Assembly (NCBI RefSeq): GCF_010731695.1
Contig: NZ_AP022586.1
Coordinates: 2,542,001 to 2,606,000, forward strand
DNA: 64,000 nt
Reading direction: 5' to 3'
Source: Mycolicibacterium litorale
Lineage (GTDB): Bacteria; Actinomycetota; Actinomycetes; Mycobacteriales; Mycobacteriaceae
Positions 9,114 to 18,395 of the stretch are shown piece after piece. Under the pieces are notes generated by a model. That model was not told the DNA's origin and made no database searches. It saw only the letters and a program-made list of their open reading frames with translations. Position 1 is the stretch's first letter. Each line of letters opens with the position of its first letter. The position numbers were made by a program, and so were the translations under genes.

Positions 9114-9893
9114 ATGAGCGCATTCGTTACCGGGCCGCGTGGAGGCGGCGACGAAACCCTCCCCCTCACCGGCGAGCGGACGATTCCGGGGCTGGCCGAA
9201 GAGAACTACTGGTTCCGCAGGCATGAGGTCGTCTACGCCCACCTTGCCGACCGGTGCGCCGGACGCGATGTCCTCGAGGCCGGATGCGGCGAGGGCTACG
9301 GCGCCGATCTGATCGCCGGCGTCGCCCGGCGGGTGATCGCGCTCGACTACGACGAGGCGACCGTCGCGCACGTGCGCGCCCGTTATCCGCGGGTGGACGT
9401 GCACCACGGCAACCTCGCCGCGCTGCCCCTGGCCGACGCATCGGTCGACGTGGTGGTGAACTTCCAGGTCATCGAACACCTGTGGGACCAACCGCAATTC
9501 GTGAGCGAATGCCTCCGGGTGCTGCGGCCCGGGGGCCTGTTGCTGATGTCGACGCCGAACCGGATCACGTTCTCCCCCGGCCGCGACACCCCGGTCAACC
9601 CGTTCCACACCCGTGAACTGAACGCGGACGAACTGACCGCACTGCTCACCGACGCGGGCTTCGACATGGAGGCGATGCTCGGGGTGTTCCACGGCCCGGG
9701 CCTGCGCGCACTGGACGCCAGGCACGGCGGTTCGATCATCGACGCGCAGATCGCCCGCGCCGTGGCCGACGCCCCGTGGCCGCAGGACCTCCTCGACGAC
9801 GTGGCGGCGGTGCGCATCGACGACTTCGAGCTGACGTCTGAGCGTGACATCGACGACAGCCTCGATCTGGTCGCGATCGCGGTGCGACCGTGA
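9114..9893 (+). CDS. SAM-dependent methyltransferase of the MGLP locus (Rv3030 orthologue)
   Basis: 259-residue class I methyltransferase. Motif I is VLEAGCGEGYGADLI, the acidic post-I end is ALDYDE, and motif IV lies in VDVVVNFQVIEHLW. The ATG at 9114 gives the expected N-terminus; longer in-frame versions add unlike sequence. The gene overlaps the GH57 gene by GTGA. Its M. tuberculosis counterpart lies in the gene set for methylglucose lipopolysaccharides, cytoplasmic polysaccharides that bind fatty acyl-CoA, and is thought to O-methylate glucose units. That role is inferred from position and neighbours. Confidence 0.9.
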   Translation: MSAFVTGPRGGGDETLPLTGERTIPGLAEENYWFRRHEVVYAHLADRCAGRDVLEAGCGEGYGADLIAGVARRVIALDYDEATVAHVRARYPRVDVHHGNLAALPLADASVDVVVNFQVIEHLWDQPQFVSECLRVLRPGGLLLMSTPNRITFSPGRDTPVNPFHTRELNADELTALLTDAGFDMEAMLGVFHGPGLRALDARHGGSIIDAQIARAVADAPWPQDLLDDVAAVRIDDFELTSERDIDDSLDLVAIAVRP

Positions 9894-11467
9894 CCGACGA
9901 GGCGACCCAGGGCACCCCGGTTCCGGGGCTGTTCACCCTCGTCCTGCACACGCACCTGCCGTGGCTGGCGCACCACGGCCGCTGGCCGGTCGGCGAGGAG
10001 TGGCTCTACCAGTCCTGGTCGGCCTCGTACCTGCCGCTGTTGCGGGTGCTGCGCACGCTGGCCGCCGAAGGCCGCAGTCACCTGCTCACGCTCGGCATGA
10101 CCCCCGTCGTGACCGCCCAGCTCGACGATCCCTACTGCCTGACCGGGATGCACAGCTGGCTGGCGAACTGGCAGCTGCGTGCGCTGGAGGCGGCGACCCT
10201 GCGCACCTCGTCCGACACCACACCGGCGTGCACACCGGAGGCGCTGCGGGCCTTCGGCGCACGTGAACTGAGCGAGGCCGAGCGGGCGCTCGACGAGTTC
10301 GCGACGCTGTGGCGCCACGGCGGTAGCCCGCTGTTGCGGGAACTCATCGACGCCCGGGCCGTCGAGTTGCTCGGCGGCCCGCTGGCGCATCCGTTCCAGC
10401 CGCTGCTCAACCCGAGGCTGCGGGAGTTCGCGCTTCGCGAGGGGCTCGCCGACGCGGGCCAGCGCTTCGCCCACACCCCACGCGGCATCTGGGCTCCGGA
10501 GTGCGCGTACGCGCCGGGTATGGAGGCCGACTACGCCGCGGCCGGGGTCGGCCACTTCATGGTCGACGGTCCGTCGCTGCACGGCGACACCGCGCTCGGG
10601 CGGCCCGTCGGCGACTCCGGGGTGGTCGCGTTCGGGCGCGACCTGCAGGTCAGCTACCGGGTGTGGTCGCCGAAGTCCGGATACCCCGGCCACGCGGCCT
10701 ACCGCGACTTCCACACCTACGACCACGTCACCGGGCTGAAGCCCGCGCGCGTCACGGGCCGCAACGTGCCGTCCTCCGCGAAGGCGCCCTACGACCAGGA
10801 CCGCGCCGATGCCGCCGTCGACGCCCACGTCGCCGACTTCGTGCAGGTGGTCCGGCGGCGGATGATCGACGAGAGTGAGCGCATCGGCCGACCCGCGCAC
10901 GTCGTCGCCGCATTCGACACCGAACTGTTCGGCCACTGGTGGTACGAGGGACCCGAATGGCTGGCGCGGGTGCTGCGCGCGCTGCCTGAGGCGGGCGTGC
11001 GGGTCGGCACGCTCGGCGACGCCGTCGACGACGGATTCGTCGGCGCCTCAGTCGATCTGCCGCCCAGTTCGTGGGGGTCGGGCAAGGACTGGCAGGTGTG
11101 GGCCGGCGAGCAGGTCACCGACTTCGTCCGACTCAACTCCGAGGTCGTCGACACCGCCCTGAGCACGGTGGACAAGGCCCTCACCCAGCACGCATCGGTG
11201 GGCACACCGACGCCGCGAGACACCGTCGCCGACCAGATCCTGCGCGAGACGCTGCTGACGGTGTCCAGCGACTGGCCGTTCATGGTGAGCAAGAACTCCG
11301 CTGCGGACTACGCCCGCTACCGCGCCCACCTGCACGCGCACGCCACCCGCGAGATCGCCGACGCGCTGGCCGCCGGCCGGCGCGAACAGGCCCAGCGTCT
11401 CGCCGACGGCTGGAACCGCGCCGACGGCCTGTTCGGTGCGCTCGACGCCCGGCGGCTGCCCCGGTGA
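9890..11467 (+). CDS. GH57 1,4-alpha-glucan branching enzyme (Rv3031 orthologue)
   Basis: 525-residue glycoside hydrolase family 57 protein. It begins with the family motif HTHLPW (residues 20-25). The nucleophile-containing motif is WAPECAY (about residue 200), and the general-acid region is FDTELFGHWWYEG (about 341). The C-terminal region (WPFMVSKNSAADYA) is typical of GH57 branching enzymes. It would introduce alpha-1,6 branches into the glucan or MGLP precursor. The GTG start overlaps the methyltransferase stop (GTGA), and the glucosyltransferase gene begins 25 bp downstream, so the three genes form one operon. Confidence 0.93.
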   Translation: MTDEATQGTPVPGLFTLVLHTHLPWLAHHGRWPVGEEWLYQSWSASYLPLLRVLRTLAAEGRSHLLTLGMTPVVTAQLDDPYCLTGMHSWLANWQLRALEAATLRTSSDTTPACTPEALRAFGARELSEAERALDEFATLWRHGGSPLLRELIDARAVELLGGPLAHPFQPLLNPRLREFALREGLADAGQRFAHTPRGIWAPECAYAPGMEADYAAAGVGHFMVDGPSLHGDTALGRPVGDSGVVAFGRDLQVSYRVWSPKSGYPGHAAYRDFHTYDHVTGLKPARVTGRNVPSSAKAPYDQDRADAAVDAHVADFVQVVRRRMIDESERIGRPAHVVAAFDTELFGHWWYEGPEWLARVLRALPEAGVRVGTLGDAVDDGFVGASVDLPPSSWGSGKDWQVWAGEQVTDFVRLNSEVVDTALSTVDKALTQHASVGTPTPRDTVADQILRETLLTVSSDWPFMVSKNSAADYARYRAHLHAHATREIADALAAGRREQAQRLADGWNRADGLFGALDARRLPR

Positions 11468-11492
11468 ACCGCTCGCCTGCGGACGCGGCACC

Positions 11493-12734
11493 GTGAAGAT
11501 CCTCCTGGTGTCGTGGGAATACCCGCCGGTGGTCATCGGCGGACTCGGCCGGCACGTCCACCACATCGCCACCGCGCTCGCCGCGGCCGGCCACGAGGTC
11601 GTCGTGCTCAGCCGCAGGCCGTCTGACACCGACCCCAGCACGCACCCCACCACCGACGAGATCAGCGAGGGCGTACGGGTGATCGCCGCCGCCCACGATC
11701 CGCATGAATTCGATTTCGGCACCGACATGATGGCCTGGATCCTGGCCATGGGCCACGCCATGATCAGGGCCGGCCTGGCCGTCAAGGACCACGGCCGGCC
11801 GTGGCGTCCCGACGTGGTGCACGCCCATGACTGGCTGGTCGCCCATCCGGCGATCACGCTGGCCGAATTCTTCGACGTTCCGCTGGTGTCCACCATCCAC
11901 GCCACCGAGGCGGGCAGGCACTCGGGCTGGGTGTCCGGTCCGATCAGCCGCCAGGTGCACGCGGTCGAGTCGTGGCTGGTGCGTGAATCCGATTCGCTCA
12001 TCACGTGTTCGGCGTCGATGCGCGACGAGATCACCACGCTGTTCGGCCCGAACCTGCCCGACATCCGGGTCATCCGCAACGGGATCGAGGCGGGGCGCTG
12101 GCCGTTCGCACGCCGCAGACCCCGCAGCGGGCCCGCCCACCTGCTCTACCTCGGCCGCCTGGAGTACGAGAAAGGAGTGCACGACCTGATCGCCGCGCTC
12201 CCCCGCATCCGGCGGGCCCACCCCGGCACCACCCTGACGATCGCCGGCGACGGCACCCAGCTGGACTGGTTGATCGAGCAGACGCGAAAACACAAGGTGC
12301 GCAAGGCCGTCTCGTTCGCCGGGCGGCTGGACCACGACGGACTCGTCGACATGCTGCACTCCGCCGACGCCGCGGTGCTGCCCAGCCACTACGAGCCGTT
12401 CGGCATCGTCGCGCTGGAGGCCGCCGCGACGGGCACACCGCTGGTGACCTCCACGGCGGGCGGCCTCGGTGAAGCGGTGATCGACGGGGTGACCGGAATG
12501 TCGTTCCCGCCGCGCGACATCGCCGCCCTGGCCGCGGCCGTACGCGTCGTACTGGACGATCCGGCCGCCGCCCAGCAGCGCGCGGTCGCCGCACGCGAAC
12601 GGCTCACCTCGGACTTCGACTGGGGCACCGTCGCGGCCGAGACCTCTCAGGTGTATCTGGCCGCCAAACGCCGTGAGCGCGAACCGCATCCGCGGCTCCC
12701 GATCGTCGAGCGGGCGCTGCCCGACCGCTCGTGA
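11493..12734 (+). CDS. GT4 alpha-1,4-glucosyltransferase of MGLP/glycogen synthesis (Rv3032 orthologue)
   Basis: 413-residue GT-B glycosyltransferase. The N-terminal domain has VKILLVSWEYPPVVIGGLGRH (donor/acceptor glycine loop), and HAHDWLVAHPA follows. The C-terminal domain has LYLGRLEYEKGVHDLI and the E-x7-E nucleotide-sugar motif EPFGIVALE. The GTG at 11493 gives the family N-terminus. In M. tuberculosis this protein elongates the glucan chain of methylglucose lipopolysaccharide and also contributes to glycogen. The stop is 4 bp from the stop of the convergent acetyltransferase gene. Confidence 0.95.
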   Translation: MKILLVSWEYPPVVIGGLGRHVHHIATALAAAGHEVVVLSRRPSDTDPSTHPTTDEISEGVRVIAAAHDPHEFDFGTDMMAWILAMGHAMIRAGLAVKDHGRPWRPDVVHAHDWLVAHPAITLAEFFDVPLVSTIHATEAGRHSGWVSGPISRQVHAVESWLVRESDSLITCSASMRDEITTLFGPNLPDIRVIRNGIEAGRWPFARRRPRSGPAHLLYLGRLEYEKGVHDLIAALPRIRRAHPGTTLTIAGDGTQLDWLIEQTRKHKVRKAVSFAGRLDHDGLVDMLHSADAAVLPSHYEPFGIVALEAAATGTPLVTSTAGGLGEAVIDGVTGMSFPPRDIAALAAAVRVVLDDPAAAQQRAVAARERLTSDFDWGTVAAETSQVYLAAKRREREPHPRLPIVERALPDRS

Positions 12735-12738
12735 GGAC

Positions 12739-13476
12739 CTAGCGAGAAGCCTTCTTGCGCTCGATGTCGGCCAGCGCGGCGGCGAGTTCGGCACGCTGCG
12801 CCGCGGAGCTCTCCCATGCCAGCTTGCGGTTCTTGACCACCTTCGCCGGCGCGCCGACCGCGATCGAGAAGTCCGGGATGTCGCCCTTGACCACAGCATG
12901 GGCGGCCAGCACGCATCCGCGGCCGACCGTGGTGCCGCGCAGCACGCTGACCTTGGTGGCCACCCAGGTGTCGGGGCCGATCCGCACCGGGCTCTTGACG
13001 ATGCCCTGGTCCTTGATCGGCATCTCGATGCTGTCCATCTTGTGGTCGAAGTCGCAGACGTAGCACCAGTCGGCCATCAGGACCGAGTCCCCGAGTTCGA
13101 TGTCGAGATAGGTGTTGATGACGTTGTCGCGCCCCAGCACCACCTTGTCGCCGATGCGCAGCGAGCCCTCGTGGGCGCGAATGGTGTTCTTGTCGCCGAT
13201 GTGCACCCAGCGCCCGATCTCGAGCTGGGCCAACTCGGGCGTCGCCTGGATCTCGACGTTCTTGCCCAGGAACACCATCCCGCGGGTGATCACGTGCGGG
13301 TTGGCCAGCTTGAACTTCAGCAGCCGCCAGTAACGGACCAGGTACCAGGGGGTGTAGGCGCGGTTGGCCAGCACCCATCTGACCGAAGCCCGCGTCAGGA
13401 ACCGGGCCTGGCGCGGGTCACGCAGTCGCGAGCCCCGCCAACGCTTGTGCAGCGGAGCGCCCCACATCGTGGTCAT
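12739..13476 (-). CDS. Left-handed beta-helix acyltransferase (Rv3034c orthologue)
   Basis: 245 residues. The central and C-terminal parts are hexapeptide repeats (IGRWVHIGDKNTIRAHEG, IGDKVVLGRDNVINTY, IGPDTWVATKVSVLRG) ending in VGAPAKVVKNRK, the classic LbH acetyltransferase/maltose-O-acetyltransferase pattern. The C-terminal tail is a short charged helix. The ATG at 13476 is preferred over a more upstream start that adds 16 unlike residues. It sits tail-to-tail with the GT4 gene in the MGLP neighbourhood, so it may attach the acetyl or short-acyl groups found on MGLP. That role is inferred. Confidence 0.85.
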   Translation of the reverse strand: MTTMWGAPLHKRWRGSRLRDPRQARFLTRASVRWVLANRAYTPWYLVRYWRLLKFKLANPHVITRGMVFLGKNVEIQATPELAQLEIGRWVHIGDKNTIRAHEGSLRIGDKVVLGRDNVINTYLDIELGDSVLMADWCYVCDFDHKMDSIEMPIKDQGIVKSPVRIGPDTWVATKVSVLRGTTVGRGCVLAAHAVVKGDIPDFSIAVGAPAKVVKNRKLAWESSAAQRAELAAALADIERKKASR

Positions 13477-13555
13477 GGCCGCAAAGCCTACGCGAGGGCA
13501 CCGCACCGCCCGGGTTACCCTCACGTGGGCCCATCAGCGACCGCGAAAGGACACC

Positions 13556-14839
13556 GTGTTCCGGCGATTCCTCGTGCTGACGGTTTCAGCGCTGCTGGTG
13601 GGTGTGTCAGCCGGGTGCGGCGACACGTCATCGTGGGTCCAGGCGCGCGCCGCCTCGGGGTGGGCGGCGCAGTACGGCGACGCGGCCAACAGCAGCTTCG
13701 TCGACGCCGACGGGCCCGATGCGCTGAAGCTGGAGTGGAGCCGGTCGGTCAAGGGTGACCTCGGCGCCGCGGTGGCCATCGACTCCGAAGGCCATCTCGC
13801 GGCCAACGCCCAGAGCCCGGCGGGCTGCTCGCTGATGGTGTGGGAGGCCGACAACAACGGCCGGCAGCGGTGGTGCTCGCGCCTCGTGCAGGGCGCCGGC
13901 TCGGCCAGCCCGTTGTTCGACGGGTTCGGGAACCTCTATGTCGGTCAGCCGGGGGCGATCCTGTCGTTCCCGTTGACCCAGTGGATCCGTTGGCGCCGCC
14001 TCGTGATCGGTATGCCGACGACACCGCGGATCATGGCGTCGGGCCAGTTGCTGGTGGTGACCCACCTGGGTCAGGTGCTCGTGTTCGACGCGCACCGCGG
14101 CACCGTGGAGGGCACACCCCTGGATCTGGTCAGCGGCGTCGATCCGAGGAACTCCGAGCGAGGCCTCGGCGACTGCGCCCAGTCGCGGCCCGGATGCCCG
14201 GTGGCCGCGGCTCCGGCCTTCTCGGCCGCAGGCAACATCGTGGTGCTCACCCTGTGGGAGCCGGGCGCCGCGAAGCCCGTCGTCGTCGGGTTGCGCTACC
14301 GGCCGGGCCAGACGCCGCTGCTGGCGCGCGAATGGACCAGCGATGCGGTGGACAAGGGGCCGCTGGCCAGTCCGGTGCTCTCGGCCGACGGGGCGACGGT
14401 GTACGTCAACGGCCGCGACCAACGACTGTGGGCGCTCGACACGTCGGATGGCGCCGCGAAATGGTCGGTGCCGCTGGACTATCTACCGCAGACGCCGCCC
14501 TCGGTCTCACCCGACGGCGTGATCGTCGCGGGTGGCGGGCCGGGGGCGAAGCTGACGGCGATCCGTGACGAGGGCGACCGTGGCGAGGTGCTGTGGACGC
14601 GCGACGACGTCGTCCCGCTGACCACGTCGAGTCGCGCCGGCCGCCTCGGTTACGCCGTCGCCGAGGCGCCCGAGCGCGGTCAGGAGCTGCTGGTGGTCGA
14701 CACCGCCGACGGCCGCACCGTCAACACCTACCCGCTGCCGGAGGCGACGGGGTGGCCGGTCGGGGTGTCCCTCGGACCCGACGGGCGCGTGGTCGCCGCC
14801 ACCAGCGACGGACAGGTGTACGGATTCGCGCCTGACTGA
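13556..14839 (+). CDS. Exported PQQ/beta-propeller-like lipoprotein (Rv3035 orthologue)
   Basis: 427 residues. The N-terminus is a signal peptide with a Cys at a plausible lipobox (VGVSAGCGD), so it is probably membrane-anchored outside the cell. The rest is repetitive beta sequence with PQQ-propeller-like blades (LWALDTSDGAAKWSVPLD, LVVDTADGRTVNTYPLP, VVAATSDGQVYGFAPD). The GTG at 13556 has AAAGG upstream. Biochemical role unknown; this fold usually serves as a scaffold or binding surface. It converges on the DUF3298 gene, with a 7-bp stem (14836-14854) spanning both stop codons. Confidence 0.85.
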   Translation: MFRRFLVLTVSALLVGVSAGCGDTSSWVQARAASGWAAQYGDAANSSFVDADGPDALKLEWSRSVKGDLGAAVAIDSEGHLAANAQSPAGCSLMVWEADNNGRQRWCSRLVQGAGSASPLFDGFGNLYVGQPGAILSFPLTQWIRWRRLVIGMPTTPRIMASGQLLVVTHLGQVLVFDAHRGTVEGTPLDLVSGVDPRNSERGLGDCAQSRPGCPVAAAPAFSAAGNIVVLTLWEPGAAKPVVVGLRYRPGQTPLLAREWTSDAVDKGPLASPVLSADGATVYVNGRDQRLWALDTSDGAAKWSVPLDYLPQTPPSVSPDGVIVAGGGPGAKLTAIRDEGDRGEVLWTRDDVVPLTTSSRAGRLGYAVAEAPERGQELLVVDTADGRTVNTYPLPEATGWPVGVSLGPDGRVVAATSDGQVYGFAPD

Positions 14840-14850
14840 CCGACAGCCGG

Positions 14851-15549
14851 TCAGATCGCCAGCAGCGGGGCGAGCACCGCCCGCGGCACCGAGGCCTGCG
14901 TCGCGCCCGCGGCTTCCGGCAGCAGTTCGCCCTGGCCGAAGAAGAAGATCACCGCATCGTCGGTGATCGCGAAATTCTGGTAGCTCTGTGGGTCGAGGCC
15001 GTCGGCGGGCAGGACGGGCTGGTCGATGCCGGTCTTCTCCTGCAGGTCGCGCTGCACCGCGGGGAACACCACATCCAGCGGACGGGTGCCCGGCCGGAAC
15101 AGCGTGTCGAACGTGATCGGGGTACGGGTGCCGAGGTCGTAGGAGAACGCCTTGAACCACGTCTGTGGGTGCGCACCGCCGACGTTCTGGTAGACCTCCA
15201 GCACCAGGCTCTGCGTCCCGCGCGGGGCCAACCCGGAATGGTAGGCGGTGCCCTTGGCGTCGAGCACGTACGGCAGCCCGCGCGAGCCCGGCATCTCGGA
15301 GACGTTGACGAACCCGTCGCGGGTCTGGCGCAGGTACGCCGACACCGCCTGCTCGTCGGGGTAGCCGGCCGGGAAGCTGAAATCGAGGGTGTACGTGGGG
15401 GTCGACGCGTGCACCTGACAGGACTGCTCGGCGTTCAGCGCGCCACCGAGGTCGGCGCACGCGGTCTGCGCCGACGCCACCGGTGTGCCGGACCAACCGG
15501 TCAGCACGGTGGCGGTCAGCAGCGCCGCGACGGATAGTGCTCGTCTCAT
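14851..15549 (-). CDS. Secreted DUF3298/RsiV-like protein (Rv3036c/TB22.2 orthologue)
   Basis: 232 residues with a Sec signal peptide (about residues 1-28, ending PVASAQ). The body matches the secreted mycobacterial DUF3298 family: SFPAGYPDEQAVSAYL, FKAFSYDLGTRTPITFDTLF, and a C-terminal ITDDAVIFFFGQGELLPEAAG block. Two Cys residues (after TACADLG and EQSCQV) could form a disulfide. The start at 15549 is the first ATG before the signal peptide; an upstream extension would overlap the neighbouring methyltransferase in another frame. No catalytic function is established for the family. Confidence 0.85.
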   Translation of the reverse strand: MRRALSVAALLTATVLTGWSGTPVASAQTACADLGGALNAEQSCQVHASTPTYTLDFSFPAGYPDEQAVSAYLRQTRDGFVNVSEMPGSRGLPYVLDAKGTAYHSGLAPRGTQSLVLEVYQNVGGAHPQTWFKAFSYDLGTRTPITFDTLFRPGTRPLDVVFPAVQRDLQEKTGIDQPVLPADGLDPQSYQNFAITDDAVIFFFGQGELLPEAAGATQASVPRAVLAPLLAI

Positions 15550-15571
15550 TCCCGTCAGCGTACGTGTCGGG

Positions 15572-16810
15572 TCAACGTGACGGCCGACATATGAAGGCCG
15601 TTGCCCGGCTTGCGGTCCCGGCGCCCAACCGGGTGATGACGACCGACACCGCGGCGCTGCCGCGGGGGCGCAGTCGGCGGCGCAGTGCGTCCGGGTCGGC
15701 ATCGACGCCGCGGACCAGGATCTCGAGCGCGCCGGCGTCATGGGCGGCGAGCGCCTGGCGCAACCGCTTCTCCTGGTAGGAGACCTGTTCGAGCACCTCG
15801 AAACCGCGCACGCCGTCCGGTAACCGGTCGCCGGACAGGTAGGCGATGTCGGGGTCGAGCTGCCACAGCCCGTGCCGCGCGGCGTAGTGCCGGACCAGCC
15901 CGGCGCGCACCACGGCGCCGTCCGGGTCCACGATCCAGCGTCCCGCCGGCCCGACCGCGCAGTCGTCGGGGTCGGCGTCGGTGAGTTCTTCGGCACGGTC
16001 GAGGAGGCTGGCCCGGCGGGTCACCCCGGCCGGTGCCAGCCCGGCTGACCACAGGCACGCCTCCCGCACGCTGCCGCCGTAGGAGGTGATCTCGATCTCA
16101 CCGTCGAACCCGAGGTCGCGCACCGCGTTGAAATCCACTCCGGGAGCGCATTTGACGGCGACGTCCCTGCCGGCGTACGTGTCGAGGACGGCGTCGAGCG
16201 GCGGAGCGTAGGCGCGCGGATCGAAGGTGCGTCGCCCGCCGCTTCTGCGCGCCGGGTCGAGCAGCACGACGGTGTCGCGGGTGACCGGCCGCAGGGCGTC
16301 GGCACGCAGGAGCGGCACGCCGCGGCCATCGGTGGCGAGATTGTGCCGGGCCATCGCCAACCGCACCGGGTCGAGGTCGCTGCCCACCACGTAGGACGCG
16401 TGATCGGCAAGGGCGGCAAGCTCGGTGCCGACCGAGCACGTCGCGTCGTGCACCGGGCGGCCGGCCAACCGCCGCGCCCGGTGCGCCGCGACGGCGCCCG
16501 CGGTGGCCTGCTGCAGCGCCTCGTCGGTGAACAGCCAGCCGGCGGTGCCGGGCAGCTTGTCGGCCGCCTTGCGCCGCAACCGCACCGTCTCGACGAGGAC
16601 GCCGGCGCGGTCGCCGAATCTCGTTCGCGCAGAGGCGATGTCAGCGACCAGGGTGGCAGGGGTCAGCGGCAGTGCCGCGACCTCGTCGAGCGCCCGGCGA
16701 CCCTCGTCGCCGCCGAGGTAGGCGACGGATTCGAGGCCGAACCCTAGGACGGCTTGACCCCGGTGATCATCACGTTGTAGAACCAGCCCTTCGGGACGAA
16801 TCGACGCCAC
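15572..16810 (-). CDS. Class I methyltransferase with C-terminal THUMP-like domain (Rv3037c orthologue)
   Basis: Up to 412 residues. The SAM-binding motif is VHDATCSVGTELAALA (about residue 138), an acidic SDLDPVRLAMARHN segment follows, and VVLLDPARRSGGRRTFD is the motif-IV-like region. The C-terminal third matches the THUMP-like domain seen in this actinobacterial family. The only start codon upstream of the conserved GFGLESVAYL segment is the GTG at 16810, which makes the gene overlap the preceding methyltransferase gene by 67 bp; a shorter form cannot be excluded. Target unknown: RNA (domain type) or MGLP glucose (location) are both possible. Confidence 0.82.
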   Translation of the reverse strand: MASIRPEGLVLQRDDHRGQAVLGFGLESVAYLGGDEGRRALDEVAALPLTPATLVADIASARTRFGDRAGVLVETVRLRRKAADKLPGTAGWLFTDEALQQATAGAVAAHRARRLAGRPVHDATCSVGTELAALADHASYVVGSDLDPVRLAMARHNLATDGRGVPLLRADALRPVTRDTVVLLDPARRSGGRRTFDPRAYAPPLDAVLDTYAGRDVAVKCAPGVDFNAVRDLGFDGEIEITSYGGSVREACLWSAGLAPAGVTRRASLLDRAEELTDADPDDCAVGPAGRWIVDPDGAVVRAGLVRHYAARHGLWQLDPDIAYLSGDRLPDGVRGFEVLEQVSYQEKRLRQALAAHDAGALEILVRGVDADPDALRRRLRPRGSAAVSVVITRLGAGTASRATAFICRPSR

Positions 16811-17730
16811 ACGTTGGAGTCGACCCAGCTCAGTGTCGTCCAGCTGCTGAATGCGAATTTCGCCCAGCCCCAGCCCAATCGGCCCGGGGGCACGGCGGCC
16901 TCGAACGTCCGCACCGGCCAGCCGAGCATGGCGGCGGTGAATTCCTCACTGGCCGTGCGAACCTCGACGGCGCCGGCCGAGCGGGCCATCTTCTCGAGGT
17001 CGGCCGGGTCGAAGGTGTGCAGATCGACGACGGCTTCGAGGGCCGCGGCGCGCGACGACTCGTCGAGCTCGGTCTGCGGGCGCCGCCAGTCCGAGAGCAT
17101 CGGGAGCTTGGTGACGTTGGTGGCGATCCGCCACGTCAGCGTCGACAGCTCGCGGGCATAGCGATTGCCCACCGTGGTCGGTTCGCCGGCGAACACGAAC
17201 CGGCCGCCCGGCTTGAGCACCCGGATGACCTCGCGCAGGGACAGCTCGACGTCGGGGATGTGGTGCAGCACCGCGTGCCCGACCACCAGGTCGAAGGTGT
17301 CGTCCTCGTACGGGATGCCTTCGGCGTCGGCGACCCGGCCGTCGATGTCGAGCCCCAGCGACTGGCCGTTACGGGTGGCTACCTTCACCATGCCGGGTGA
17401 CAGGTCGGTCACCGATCCGCGCCGGGCGACGCCCGCCTGGATCAGGTTGAGCAGGAAGAAGCCGGTGCCGCAGCCGAGCTCGAGCGCCCGGTCGTAGGGC
17501 AGTTCACGCTGCACCTCTTCGGGCACCGCGGCGTCGAACCGGCCGCGGGCGTAGTCGACGCAGCGCTGGTCGTAGGAGATCGACCACTTCTCGTCGTAGG
17601 TCTCGGCCTCCCAGTCGTGGTAGAGCACCTGGGCGAGCTTCGAGTCGGACATGGCGGCCTCGACCTGTTCGGCGGTCGCGTGCGGGTTGGACGCGGGCAG
17701 ATCGGTGGACGTGTGGTCGATACTCGTCAT
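16744..17730 (-). CDS. SAM-dependent methyltransferase (Rv3038c orthologue)
   Basis: 328 residues. Clear class I methyltransferase core: motif I ALELGCGTGFFLLNL (about residue 82), VTDLSPGMVKVA, DTFDLVVGHAVLHHIPD (motif IV) and LREVIRVLKPGGRFVFAGEP (motif VI). The C-terminal ~90 residues are less typical and end in a Trp-rich segment (WRRFVPKGWFYNVMI). It starts 10 bp after the crotonase stop and ends inside the next methyltransferase gene. Substrate unknown. Confidence 0.9.
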   Translation of the reverse strand: MTSIDHTSTDLPASNPHATAEQVEAAMSDSKLAQVLYHDWEAETYDEKWSISYDQRCVDYARGRFDAAVPEEVQRELPYDRALELGCGTGFFLLNLIQAGVARRGSVTDLSPGMVKVATRNGQSLGLDIDGRVADAEGIPYEDDTFDLVVGHAVLHHIPDVELSLREVIRVLKPGGRFVFAGEPTTVGNRYARELSTLTWRIATNVTKLPMLSDWRRPQTELDESSRAAALEAVVDLHTFDPADLEKMARSAGAVEVRTASEEFTAAMLGWPVRTFEAAVPPGRLGWGWAKFAFSSWTTLSWVDSNVWRRFVPKGWFYNVMITGVKPS

Positions 17731-17740
17731 GGCTGGCAGC

Positions 17741-18391
17741 CTAACCGGCGAAGGCCGCCTTGGCGGCAGCCAGCACCTGGGGCGGGTGGTCGCTGAACCG
17801 TCCCGCCCAGGCCACGGCCGCGTCGTAGACGCCGTCGGGTGCGGCCAACTCGTCGAGCAGCCCCAGCGCGTGGGCCTCCTCGGCGCCGACGAAGCGCCCG
17901 GAGAACACCAGGTCCTTGGCGTGGCTCACGCCGACCGCCCGGGCCAGCCGGGCGGTGGCGTCCGGGCCCGGAGCCAGCCCGGCGAGGATCTCGGTCGATC
18001 CCACCTTGACGTTGTCGCCGCTGACCCGCCAGTCGGCGGCCAGGGCCAGGGTCAGGCCACTGCCCAGGGCGTAGCCGGTCACCGCGGCGACGGTCGGCTT
18101 CGGGATGGCCGCCACCGCGGCGATGGCGCGGCGGGCCACCTCCGCGGCGGCCGCGCTCTCCTCCTGGTCGAGGGTGCGCAGCGCGGGAACGTCATCGCCG
18201 GCGGAGAAGATCTCGTGCCCGCCGAACAGGATCACCGCGGTGATGTCGTCGCGGCCGGCGAGTTCGTCTGCGGCCGCGGCCAACTCGCGGTAGACCTGAC
18301 GGGTCAGCGCGTTGGTCGGCGGACGCGACAGCAGCAGCGTGGCGATGCCCGGCTGCTCGTCGCTGGTGTGGACGCCGACGAACTCCCTCAT
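17741..18391 (-). CDS. echA17: Enoyl-CoA hydratase/isomerase family protein (EchA17, Rv3039c)
   Basis: 216 residues, short for a crotonase (usually about 250-280), but it retains the fold signatures: [14 protein letters not shown], the oxyanion-hole segment [13 protein letters not shown], and [17 protein letters not shown]. The substrate is an acyl-CoA thioester. The truncated C-terminus lacks the last helix seen in longer paralogues. It is 4 bp downstream of the Nudix gene, so both are on one transcript with the ABC ATPase upstream. Confidence 0.9.
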   Translation of the reverse strand: MREFVGVHTSDEQPGIATLLLSRPPTNALTRQVYRELAAAADELAGRDDITAVILFGGHEIFSAGDDVPALRTLDQEESAAAAEVARRAIAAVAAIPKPTVAAVTGYALGSGLTLALAADWRVSGDNVKVGSTEILAGLAPGPDATARLARAVGVSHAKDLVFSGRFVGAEEAHALGLLDELAAPDGVYDAAVAWAGRFSDHPPQVLAAAKAAFAG

Positions 18392-18395
18392 CGCG

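Noticed and set aside
14836-14854. Bidirectional terminator between the PQQ-like and DUF3298 genes
   Set aside because: Only a 7-bp stem that includes both stop codons and has no U-run; mentioned in the gene entry but too weak to list.
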